From Plicaturopsis crispa FD-325 SS-3 (taxonomy: Eukaryota > Basidiomycota > Agaricomycetes > Amylocorticiales > Amylocorticiaceae), in contig KN832554.1 in NCBI GenBank assembly GCA_000827205.1, positions 2,776,690 through 2,840,689 on the forward strand: 64,000 bases of DNA. The letters run 5' to 3'. The notes under the pieces are model-generated. The model had not been told where the DNA came from and ran no database searches. It saw only the letters and a list, made by a program, of their open reading frames with translations. Every line of letters begins with the position of its first letter. Position 1 is the first letter of the stretch. A program made the translations under genes and the position numbers. Below are positions 1 through 11,100 of the stretch, one piece after another.

Positions 1-466
1 CTTCGGGATCGTCGCGTGTATTTGCGCCCGAGGTAAGATGATCGCTCGTCTTTAGGAGTATATATCGTCTGACAATAAACACACTTAGACGGTGCCCCCG
101 ATATCATGGCATGGGATGCAGATAGGATACCTCAGATGTATTATGAGTTGTAGGATACTTTCCTATGTGTATTTAGTGTAGTACAATGCCATGTGTTTTT
201 GTCCATTTATCTCCAAGTCCTTGAACACCCGACTGTTGTACCTATCTTGGAGTAACTGTTTGTATAGTAATGCCCATAGGCATTAAACTGCATCAAATGG
301 TTATTAGCTTTGCTCTAACTGGATGATAATAACCCGAAATTCATAGCAAAGTTTACTAACGCTCTTAATGTGATGCTAAATTAGAGGGGGGGGTAGCTAA
401 AACCTCTAATTTTATTTACTGCAAATTATCACTAATTAGCCTTAATTTTCGATAATTAGGATATAT
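1..466. other. AT-rich non-coding stretch
   Basis: No coding region can be supported here. The part at about 330-470 is clearly richer in A and T than the flanking genes, with TAATT-like runs and a G run at 387-393. It lies directly after the stop of the esterase gene, which seems to end early, so it may be inserted or decayed sequence. No terminal repeats or transposase fragments were seen. Confidence 0.5.
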
Positions 467-1572
467 TCACGGAATTAAGGATCCCCCTTTTTCCTGATGG
501 GAGTGTGTAGACCCCTCATAGATGCGAATTTCAGTCTCAACGCCCGCCTCCCGGAGCTGTTCGCCATAAGCAACGCCCTCCGGTTTTAGAATGTCGAGCT
601 CCGCAACACCGATCCACGTCCTGGGCGACTGCGCTATTAAGGCGCGTGGAGCAAAAGTCGGAGACGCGTCCCATTTCCCCCAGTCACGCTCATCCGGAAG
701 GTACATGCGTCTGTACCAAGTCATGCGATCGGGTGTAAGCCAGGGGGCATTGCGGTTTGGGCTCCAGACAGTTGCTGCTGTGGCAGTGTTGTCGATGACA
801 GGTATGCATAGGAGTTGGAAGATCAGGGGAATGGGAGGGGAAAGAGTGGCTGCTTTGAGGGATAGGATTGCCGCGAGGTTTCCACCGCTATAGAACGGTG
901 TGGCACGAATGAATACCGTGTGCGTCTGATATTGATATTGTAAAATACATACGCAGAACTACCTGCAACCGCAATTCGCGAGGTGTCAGCCTCAAGCTCA
1001 GCTTCGCCTTTAGTGAAGATCCAACGGAGGGCTTCAACCGCGTCTTCAACCGCAGCAGGGTACGGATGCTCTGGCGCGAGGCGATAATCGACGGTCGCAA
1101 CGACACAGGAGGCACCTATAATTCCAAATTCCACAGTGAGCGATCAGCGAAGTGCTCCTCTATCCAGCGAAAACGCGTACGATTGCACAACACGGTGCAC
1201 AGACTATTCTCACTACCGAGTCCTCCTAGTGTCCACCCGCCTTAACGAGTCAATGGTCAGCCACAAGACTGTTCAGTGGTATCGAGAAGACATACCCCCG
1301 TGGAACCAGATGCAGACAGGCCAGCCAGGAGCTGGCCGCATGGACTCAGGCGTGAAGACGCGTAGTCGACAGTGGTCCAACTGTATATCCCGGATGCTGC
1401 CTACCTTCAAGGGCTCGGATCCGCCAGGCATAGGCGCAGCTTCGCGCGCTGACGGGTCCCATGGGAGAGTCTGTGAGGGCTGAATATATTGGAGATGTTG
1501 TTCATGGAACGCAACGTATTCCGGATCCAGTCGCGGGCGGACGTCAGGGTGAATGGGCTGGTAAATCGGCAT
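467..1572 (-). CDS. alpha/beta hydrolase-3 family esterase (HSL type)
   Basis: Hydrolyses carboxylic esters of small or lipid-like substrates, probably in the cytosol since no signal peptide is seen. Four exons join in frame through three short introns (about 1292-1239, 1180-1115 and 951-892 on the minus strand). The joined protein shows the oxyanion motif HGGGW, then [13 protein letters not shown], the nucleophile motif GSSAGG (catalytic Ser, assembled across intron 3), an LDILKPEG segment with the acidic residue, and GSTH with the likely catalytic His. All marks of the hormone-sensitive-lipase family are present. The start is the first ATG of the first long open stretch. The protein ends about 20 residues after the acidic/His region, without the usual C-terminal helix, and runs into an AT-rich stretch. 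The family is sure, the C terminus is not; it may be a shortened or decaying gene. Confidence 0.85.
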
Positions 1573-1722
1573 GGCGGGGGATACAATCTTGAATGCGATG
1601 ATTCGTGTATGCCGTGTAATCTGCTTTAGAATTATCAGTCCACGGCTGATAGACAGCTAACAACAAGTTTACCAGGTTTACGCGCTATCGAGGCAAAGTT
1701 CTGAGGATTACGACCGGCAGGC

Positions 1723-1729
1723 TATAAGG
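1723..1729 (+). promoter_or_regulatory. TATA box of isochorismatase-fold gene
   Basis: TATAAGG lies 98 nt before the ATG at 1821, a normal distance for a fungal core promoter. Confidence 0.5.
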
Positions 1730-1820
1730 CCCCTATGAAGACAGGCAGGCAGGATCTCCTGGTATCAGTTGCCGTTTAGGAATTGTTTGGGCAGGCAGAG
1801 AGTGCTTGCTATTTGGAACA

Positions 1821-2588
1821 ATGACAGAACGTGAACGGACAGCTTGCTGCGAAACTGTCATGTCTGGAATCGCCCACTCTGCCTCGTCGAGCTATGAGAC
1901 ATCTGGTTTCTCCAATTTGATGGGATGGGGCACACGGCCTGCTCTGCTCATCATCGACGTCTGCAAGGCATACTGGACCCCAGGTTCGCCTCTTGACATC
2001 AGCACAAACCCCTCGGGAGCAGCAGCCCCAGAGTCGATGCGACGCCTGCTCAGCGCAGCGCGCGCTGGCAATGTTCCGGTTTTGTGGAGCGACGTCGAGT
2101 ACACACATCCGGACATGGAGGATGCTGGCTTGTTTTTCCGGAAAGCAAAGGTCCTCACAGTGTGGCAGAAGGGCGACCCGCGCGGGCTAGCGCATCGCAT
2201 GGAGGGGCTAGAGCCTGAGGCGAAAGATGTCATCGTTGTGAAGAAATATGCTAGCGCGTTCTTCGGGACATCGCTTGCCTCGTCGCTCCAGGTGATGAAT
2301 GTGGACACGCTAGTCATTTGCGGGGTGAGCACCAGTGGGTGTGTTCGAGCTACTACACTAGACGCGATGCAGCACGGTTTTCGTCCTATGGTAAGGCCAT
2401 CGTCTTCTTTGTATACAGTTCCTTGCTAAACGGACGATGTTGCACGATAGGTCGTCGGATCAGCGTGTGGGGACCGGACTCCGGAGATCCAAAACTCGAA
2501 TTTGTTCGATTTGCATGCTAAATACGCCGACGTCGTAGCAGAGGAGGAGGCCCTGGAGAGATTGAAAGCTGGGTGGTCCAATCAATAG
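1821..2588 (+). CDS. isochorismatase-fold cysteine hydrolase
   Basis: Likely an amidohydrolase of the isochorismatase superfamily (N-carbamoylsarcosine amidase, RutB and maleamate hydrolase relatives), acting on C-N bonds of small molecules in the cytosol. The catalytic triad can be seen: Asp in ALLIIDVCKAYW, Lys in VIVVKKY, and Cys in CGVSTSGCVRATTLDA. One intron (2391-2450, GTAAGG to ATAG) joins GFRPMV to VVGSACGDRTPEIQNSNL, the typical end of the family. The CDS stops at TAG 2586-2588. Two ATGs are possible, 1821 and 1860; 1821 fits the TATA box at 1723. Neighbours are an esterase and two transporters, which hints at catabolism of an imported nitrogen compound. The exact substrate cannot be read from the sequence. 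Confidence 0.87.
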
Positions 2589-2859
2589 CAGCTTGGCAGA
2601 TGGGACGCCCAGCCGACTTGACACCGAGCTTGACTTGTATACAAAATGATGGTTCGCGAATCCAATTACAGATCTAGACGCCTGAGTACGAAGACGAACA
2701 GTCAGATAAAGTCGTAGCTTCAATGCTATAACACACCTTTAAATGCTGCAAGACAAAAAACCTTCCGAACACATCACACAGAAGCGTTAGGCGGATTGGT
2801 TTACTTACTTTTGAAGCAGTTCCGACACCGTCGTTCACGATTTACAAAGGACCAGGAAG

Positions 2860-4823
2860 TTATGGGAGGCTGGCATTATGGCGCTTTAAGCGGTATTTAG
2901 GCCCGAGTTTTATCTCTAAAAGCATCAATGGGAGCATGCCAGCACATATGCCCGCGAGGAGAACATACGCCCAGCCCACTCCGAGTGCACGCATAATTTT
3001 GTCAATGAGGGATACGAGGATAGCCGCTAGCGAGCAGCGTACAAAATTTGTCTACTCGATGTGTTAGCAAATAGCACAGTTATTCGAGAGAAGAGCCTCA
3101 CACATGCGATCACAGAAGAACTCTGCGATGGCAGCAAGTCCACCATAAGCGTCATAGTTGTGTTGAGGATGGCCATCGAGGTATAACCCACTACAGAGTG
3201 ACAATTGTGAGCGGCGTTATCGAGGTGAACGTGAAAGCTGTGCAACGCACGCGCGAACTGTAATATCAAAGGTCCAGCAATTGAAACACGCTTGTCCAAG
3301 CACCAGCCCCAACCAATAGCACAAGCGACAAAGAGACCCAGCTGTATAGGAATAGTCCGCAGCCTTGCGACCTCGATCGGGAAACTGACATCTTTTGTCA
3401 CGTCAACAGCCGCTAGCCGTTTCTCGGGGTCACGCGCGTCGTTCTCGCGGATGGTGCGCTGCTTGATGACCTGATAGTCCCGGTCGAGAAACTTGCCCGT
3501 CAGCGTGCTACCGAGGATCATGCCGCCACCGGTCGCGAGGTAGCACAGCCCAAGTGCGGTATCGGACAGGAAGGGGTACGCGGATGCGTAGGAGGTCGAG
3601 ATGGTCGCAGTGATAGTGTAGTTGACTGCATAGACAATGCCCGTGAAGAGCAGGGAGATGGACACGTCCGGATACGCAAAGAGGCGGAATGGATTAATGA
3701 AGGGGCGACGAGGAGGCTTCTCATCGGTGACCGCCGGTGAAATCTGGCGGCCGCGTCCAACGATTGGAAAAAGTGGACGATATATTCGAGATGGCCGTAT
3801 GCTGCCGTTTCCGACAAGGGCACGAAGGGTCTCTGGTAGGATGCTGGTGCGCATTAGCGTGTGGCAGTTACACAGCTATACAAAGCTCACAGTGCTATAA
3901 AGAGGAAACACACTGCTGAGAAAATCGCGAGGAACCAGAAGATGGAGCTGTATTGCGAGCATTCAGTTCCTGCATCTTAGTAAGGAAATCCTCTCACCTA
4001 CCGCCATCCTAAATACTGCGAGAGTGCTCCGCCTATAGCTGGTCCTATATTGGGGGCAAGCTGTTGCTAGGGTTAAAGATAAATCATGAAGACCTCAAGA
4101 AGATACTTACCATTGGTCCTAGATTAAACATGCCAAAGTACCCACCACGGTCTGCCGGGACTGAGATATCTCCAATGACGCCAGCACCTACAAATTCCGT
4201 GTGAGAAGAGATGTATTGTATATACAGCAAAGGAACATACCTAACGCGATGGTGCTGGCACATCCGGCAGCTTGAACACAGCGGAGGAGCAGCAACAGCC
4301 AAAATGCGGATGTTGGCGTGAGCGCCATGCCGACGCAGGACAGAAATAAAATAGCAATGCAGACTAAAAACACGGGTCGGCGCCCAAACTGATCAGAGAG
4401 CGGTCCCCAGAGCATGGGGGCTGCGAAAATCATCAGCTCGTGTGCAATTCAACAAGACTTCAGATGTTACGCACATATACCCTGCATAACGAGATAAACG
4501 GTGACCGTGAGATTGAGCATCTCCGTCGATTCATGAAAAACGGATGATAGTGTCGGTATCGCAGGGAAGTATATGTTAGCTGGCAATGGGCTATGAGTCC
4601 GAACCCTTTTCAGTATAGAAAAACGGTGCGAGCAGGGATAACAGGAGACACACCTAAACAGCCCTGCGGTCGCGACAATAGCAACGATGACCCATATTTC
4701 CCTCCGAGTGTAGATACTGTGCGGCTGCTCAACGTCAACCTGAATACTTTCAAGTTCCTTTGATACGGTCGCGGCAGGGATGTCCTCGCGCGATTGTCGA
4801 GTGCCCTCAGAGTCGTGTGCCAT
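2860..4823 (-). CDS. MFS drug:H+ antiporter (DHA1 family)
   Basis: A proton-coupled membrane exporter of the 12-helix DHA1 group (QDR/TPO/FLR relatives). A hydrophilic N terminus with acidic and Ser/Thr residues precedes TM1 (IWVIVAIVATAGLF). Splicing gives SPLPANIYFPAIPTLSS, the usual DHA1 loop 1, and motif A appears as GPLSDQFGRRPVF. The segment AGVIGDISVPADRGGYFG follows, then a cytoplasmic loop rich in Arg and Pro, then the second six-helix half. The last exon ends with an Arg-Leu-Lys-Arg tail after the final helix, stop at 2860-2862. Seven or so introns of 45-70 nt interrupt it. Transcription is divergent from the NCS1 permease. The exported substrate is unknown; polyamine, drug or metabolite export are all possible. 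Confidence 0.85.
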
Positions 4824-5508
4824 GTCACCGGTAGGCTATTATCAGTCAAGGAGGAGAACTTGACCTGCTCCTCGGAAATTTGTGAGCGTCGTCGACAGAG
4901 CAGAATAGCGAGAACAGTTTCACTGAACCGTATGAACGTCGGCTCATATGTCCGAACCCAAGGGATTTTGTTTCCGCCGTAATCATGGATGGCATTTGCG
5001 GAGCCTAGAGACTTGTAGTACTGGAACTAGACTATAGTAACAGCTAGTAATGTCCCTGCAGTAACAGACGGAAATGGGATGTCGTGAGTGGGTGTAAGTA
5101 TCAGGGTTGTATGCTGGCTGGCAGTGGAAGGACCGGCCGGCACGAGCCTGCCGGTGGCTAGGCAACTTCCGCCACTTTTGCGGCCTTCAACTTGTCGTTC
5201 AAGTGCAAAACATTCCTTGCGCACCGCTCGTACATGACCGGTATCCGTTATCTACATGCCCACGGCGCCCTACCCCGCACATGCCACAGATCATAACCAC
5301 CGGCAGGCGCGCTATCACTCTGTTATCTCCTCACAGGGCTCTCCGCACCTTGTATACTTCCACTCTTCAGCAACGCACTCAACGCTAAGCTACTACCCAA
5401 CCACATCCGCTAGATAGTGCTTGAAAGCGGCAGGCAAAACCTCGTCTTGCCAGCCAGGTTTACAATTGCACTTTCGCGGGGGTAGCGCAGGACATTGTCA
5501 AGCCTTAT
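4824..5508. promoter_or_regulatory. divergent intergenic region, DHA1 / NCS1
   Basis: 685 bp between two transporter genes read in opposite directions. It must hold both promoters. No convincing TATA box or repeat was seen, and small open stretches here lack protein-like content. Confidence 0.4.
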
Positions 5509-7770
5509 ATGGACTCGGCGCCACAGGACTCAAGTGTTCATTTCGAAAATCAGGACTCCTTCGCGTCTTGTTTGTCGTCCTCGTACCCCGCTTGCTCTCC
5601 TCAACAAGTTGCTGCTGCCCGAATGTACGCCGAGAAGACAGAGCTTGGCGACAGCGACATGGAGAAGTCCCCTGCATGCACGGTCGATGTGTTGGAGCCA
5701 GAGGCGGCTTCTGAGCCAATACCAATTGTCGGTCCGCGTTCGTTATGGGCAAGGTTGGCGTCGTGGGGTGTAGAAACCCGGGGTAAGCTCCTGCTCATCT
5801 CTTGATTGTGTCTTCACGAACCTAACTAATATCTTCCATGGGATTCGCCAGGTATCACCCCTATTCCCGTCGCTGAGCGGACGGGCACTGCCTATGTTAA
5901 CGTATTCTCCATATGGTTCTCGATGAGCCTCAACCTACTACCGTATGTCATGCATGCACATAAGTCATGTCGCATTGAACTAACAACCCGCGTAGAATTA
6001 TTACAGGGTAAAGCACATTTCTGACGCACGCGTGACACGGGAACTAATACCCAAATCTTAGGATGGTTGGAACTCTCGACTATGGACTAAGCCTACGGGA
6101 CTCCTCGCTCGTGATCCTTTTCTTCGCCGCACTCTGTACGATAATACCCGCCTATCTGTTCGTCGACTCGTTTTGGTATTAGCGATCGTGCTAAACTACG
6201 TTAGGTCAACCCTCGGTCCTAAAACCGGACTTCGACAGATGATTCAAGCTCGGTACACGTTCGGGTGCGTCCAACTAGCTGATAGTCAAAATCACGTTGC
6301 GCCAGGCTAATTAGGTTGTGTCTGATGTGCTAGTCTGTACGGAATTAGTGTCGTCATACTGCTCAACTTGGCCACTATCACCGGTATGTATCACGTCGCT
6401 CGCTATGTCAATCCTATACTGACGAATTCTCTACACAGGCTTTTGCGTTATTGGCTCTGTTATCGGTCAGCAATGGTGAAAATTGCCATAGGTGTATGTT
6501 GCTCACGTCATCTATGTTTAGGTGGTCAGTCACTAGCTGCTGTTGCGGACGGTAATCTTAGCTGGGAGTAAGACTTTCCACATCTTTGTGTCAGTATACT
6601 GGAGTTGACCCCTTTGTTTTCTTTTGATAGTGTTGGCATCGTCATTGTCGCCATACTTGCGCTCCTTGTATCATTTTGCGGATACAAAGTCCTACATCAG
6701 TATGTTATCTTATTTCTAATTGCGCTAATGGTATCCAAATTAACTGGCTGTCAGGTACGAACGCTACGCATGGTTCCCTGTGCTGATTGCCATTCTCATC
6801 GCTACTGGCTGTGGTGGCAAATATCTCCACCTTCAAGTAGAGACAGAACCTCCAACTGCGGCCACCATCCTAACCTTCGGAGGACTCGTTGCCGGATTCC
6901 TCATCCCATATTCCGGCATGGCGTCCGATTTCGCGACCTACATCAATCCTAACGCACCTCCGTGAGCCATGATCATACTGCATCCCGCACCACGGGGCTA
7001 ACATTTGTATACAGCACGCGCATATTTGCGTACACGTATCTTGGACTATTCCTGCCTACTGTCCCACTTATGATCCTAGGTGCAGCAATTGGTGGTGCTG
7101 TGCCGAACGTTCCGTCGTGGACAGCGGGGTATGATACGGGCTCGGCGGGCGGCATCCTTGCGGCAATGCTGACACCAGCGGGCGGATTCGGCAAATTTGT
7201 CACCGTCATTCTCGCATTCTCAACGCTCGGGAACGTCTCTGCGTCGTTATACTCGATCTCGCTCAATTTCCAGATCCTCGTCCCAGTCTTCATGCGTGTC
7301 CCACGTGCGGTGTTTGCTGTCATCACAACTGCCATGTAAGTGTGCTCGTGGTCTCCACTCCATTAGTCTTGCTGATGTATTGCTTGCTGCGTAGCCTTAT
7401 CCCCGTCTCCATCAAAGCGGCAACGAGTTTCTTCGACTCGCTGCAGAATTTCATTGGCGTCATTGCGTACTGGTCCGCCGCCTTCGTGGCCATCGTCATC
7501 ACTGAGCATGTCGTATTCCGGAAGGGCGACGCCGCATCGTACGACCACGCGATCTACAGGGATGCGCGTGCACTGCCCTCGGGTGTAGCGGGGCTCGCAG
7601 CGGGTGCACTATCGTTTGCCGTTGTCATTCCATCCATGGCGCAGATCTGGTACACTGGCCCAATAGCGAAGAGGACTGGAGACATTGGATTTGAGGTGGC
7701 GTTCTTCGCCAGCGGTATTCTATACGTCCCGCTTCGGATGCTCGAGATTCACTTTCGGGGCAGGCTATGA
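5509..7770 (+). CDS. NCS1 family purine/cytosine-type permease
   Basis: Plasma-membrane H+ symporter of the NCS1 family (FCY2/TPN1 fungal branch), which imports nucleobases, nucleosides, pyridoxine or related ring compounds. After a hydrophilic N terminus the family signature is assembled by splicing: GITPIPVAERTGTAYVN, then VFSIWFSMSLNLLP and TGMVGTLDYGLSLRDS, near-diagnostic for NCS1. Later segments SVIGGQSLAAVADGNLSW, GYKVLHQYERYAWFPV and GMASDFATYINP also fit. About 12 membrane helices are spread over roughly nine exons. The start is uncertain: ATG 5509 gives a longer tail, ATG 5623 (MYAEKTELG) a shorter one. The stop is TGA 7768-7770. Together with the nearby isochorismatase-fold hydrolase it suggests use of an imported heterocycle, which is inference only. 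Confidence 0.9.
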
Positions 7771-8100
7771 TACCTTGGTCGTGCACTAGAGGCGGGTTCG
7801 TGTGTGCAAAAAGTTGACCATGTGCTCATATGCCAATTGTAATTTAATCCTAAGTAATCAGTTATTGGGTTCGCGTTTGAGTTTTGCGGCGCGCTTGGGC
7901 TCTTGAAGTAGTGGCAGTGGCAGATGCTGAAAGTAGACGACGCGAGCCACGTGGCCACCAGCGGGCGCTTGTCTCAATTATTCCATCCATTGCTTCAAGT
8001 TTTAGAAGTCTCCTCGTTCTGTTGTAGTTCATCTCTTGCCACCGTCTACTTGCCTATCCATCGTCTGAGGACGCGCTCTATACACTTCGTGAGGAGCGCT
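7771..8100. other. intergenic
   Basis: 330 bp between the permease stop and the next start. A continuous open frame leads into the next gene from 7924, but the protein-like sequence starts at ATG 8101. It holds the promoter of the large acidic protein; no clear TATA box was seen. Confidence 0.4.
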
Positions 8101-11100
8101 ATGGTCCTCCCACATTTGACGCCGTCACTTCCTTTAGCGCCACAGTCTACCCCCTTGACATCGTCTTCAAGCAGACTACCTCGCGCGCCAATTTACAACC
8201 CGTACGACAAATTCACGCAACCCCAGTTTGATGACTGGATAGGTGGACTCACCGGTGCCCTCAAACGCGCACTCGGACACGAGGAAGCCACCCACGAGAC
8301 TGTCACGCAGCCTGGTGCTACCACGGATGATGGCGTAGACTACGGTGCTGCAAGTGAAGAAGAACAGGAGGAGTATGTAGAGGACTCCTTCGCGGATCTG
8401 AAGGCAAGACGAGCCAAGGGAAAGAGCAGAGACCCTCGCGAAGGCCCCGGACTTGGTGGCGATCGCCTGCAGCCTATAGAAATCCAGTCGGACTCGGACG
8501 ATGACACCTCTGAGGACTCCGACGACGGCGACAACACGTCGAGGGGATCCAGAGAGTATGGTTCCAGTCGCGAAGACGACATGTTCTACTACGACGAAGG
8601 AAACTCGGAGGGGAGCGGCGAGGGCTCGGACGCGGAAGCAGCACGCGAGGGCAGCAATAGCCTTGCGGAAGTTATCGACGTGTTATCCGATGATGACCAA
8701 GTTCTCGACGGTGAGGAAGAGGACGAATACGGAGAGGAATATGAGGATGACATGGGCGAGGATGGGGATGGGGATGCCGATGAAATCAGGGGAAGTAGTC
8801 GCAGCCCCAACGGCCGATACATCGTCGGTATGGCAAAATTGGGACACCCTGTCTCTAACGGACGCCTTGTCGAACGTGCCGATGACGAGGAAGGCATCGA
8901 CGAGCTTTCCCAGCTGTCCGATGATATCTGGAACGAAGGTGGCCAACCAGGTTAGCATCTCCAACACCTTTTTTTTGATATTACCCATATGCTTATTGCC
9001 CCTCATTTCACTCAACTCAAGACGGCGTTGAGTCCACGGCGCCTGAACTCCCGGATGTGTGGGCCCCAGCCGAAACGTACGCGCAAGATTTCTATGCCAA
9101 CGGTGACGTCCCCGCGGACGCTACTGATCCGCATACAATTGCCCTCACCCCCGAAGAGCAATCAGCCGGAACTTCATTAACTCCTGGGATTGCTACACCC
9201 GCGGATGACAGCGAGCAACAACTTACCCCCGACCTCGCGGACGTATGGTCTGGCCCTCATACATACGCTGAAGACTTTTATAACGACGGCAACATCTCCT
9301 TAGGTGCATCCGACCCACATGCATTAGGACGTGCTGTAGAAGCTACGCTTGTCGAGGCTTCATCGTGGCCTCCCGACCTCCTACCATCCACCTCCAGAGA
9401 AGCTCCGCCTTTCGAGCTCCCGGATGTATGGAACGGGCCGCAGACCTACGCGGAGGATTACTATGCTGATGGCGATGTCTCCAAAGGCGCCGAGGATCCG
9501 CACGATATCGTCCCTTCCCGAAGCCCGCCTGCTCCGCAGCCCGCTACGATTGACGTGGACGAGGAAGATGGGGCCGAGGAGGCGTACAATACACGGCAGC
9601 TTGATAACGAATTGACAACGCGTGTTGCTGAGGAAGAGGCGAAGAGGAATGAGTCTTCGCCAGATTTTGCGATATTCGACCCACCGGCCCTTTCCCCTTC
9701 GAAAGACAACACCTCTCATGGTGTGCACCCTGCCGACTACGCAGACTCTGGTCTGGAGGAAGATTTATACGCCGATTTACCACAGGATAGTACATACAAC
9801 TCCACCCAGAATAACGAAACCGGTAGGAATCTTCTTTCTTAATTGAAGCACGCACTAACACCCAAATTCCTAGATGAGTCCGAAGCGCGGGAGGAGCCCT
9901 CTTTGCAGCGGTCGCGCCCTCCCTCCCCGGAGCCCCAGCCAGTTTCCACCGAGGGTGGTCTCAACGCTCAAGAGCGTCGGGACAAACCTGTAACTGCGCC
10001 CAATGGGCACATCAATTGGAACCGGCCGCCTGCGTTCCCTGTTGGCATTCCTGCTACTGCCGCAGGGCGTCTCGCGTCTCCTCCGGCTGGTGACGGTATT
10101 GCAGAGGAAGTCACAGCCGACGAAGTCACCGCCGAAGAAGTCATCGCCGAAGAAGTCACCGTCGACGAAGTCACCGCCGACGTAGCCTCTCAATACCATC
10201 TCAGCCGACAAACTACACCCCAAGGGAATTCTTTAGCCATTCCTATGCCCATATTCGCCAATCCCAATGTACATGACCCGACGAGCTTGGCTGCAACACC
10301 AGAGTCACCTCGTAGTCGTGCCGCCACACCCCCAGCTCAGCAACCTACAGACGACTCCGCCCCTGCCCCTGTATCGCCCCGAGCATTTGATGAAGGAACT
10401 GCATCTGTGTCGCCTGCTCTTTTGAAGGCCCTTGCAACCCAGGATCAGGCGGTCATATCAAGTTCAAGCGGCCTGTTCACGCCCCAGACTACCGCAAATT
10501 CCGCGTCTCCGAGCAATGCGAGCGACGCAGGCATCAACGAAACCTCTGATGACCGTCAAAATGATGTGCCATCTCGTGAGTTGTCGGCAGGTGTGCCTTC
10601 GCCCACGGACGCAGCCTCCATTCCCCTTGTAGATCAGCAAGGTGAGGATGTGCCAGAGCAGCGACAGGAAGACGACAATGCCGAGAGTGAACCGCTCGAT
10701 GAAGACGTGGTGCCCACAGGATCAGGCGGCGACATTTCTGTGGTATCGGACACCCGACCTTCCGATGCGACACCGACTCCTGTAGAGCCTCGTCTTGAGG
10801 AGAATGACCGTGAGCCTACTCCAGAAAAGCATTCACCCTCTGATCAAGAAACGGAGGTCCTTCCTGAGCCCAACTACGACGACGCCAACGATTTCCCGGC
10901 CGATGGGCAAACACCCGCTTTCGATGGGGAGGGTGCTGCCAGCAGTCAGCCGACTGTCCTTGAGGCGTCAGAACCCGGTGAGGTTTCAGCTCTGAATGAC
11001 GAGCCCCGGTCTCCCTTCAATGCCGATGATACTTTACTACTCAATGGTGATCGCGATTCCCTAGTAGACCCACCCGCGGATGCGGATGCCGAAGGAGAGC

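Noticed and set aside
8340-9861. Several minus-strand frames of 80-115 codons opposite the acidic protein
   Set aside because: They are Ser/Pro-rich mirror images of the acidic codons on the coding strand.
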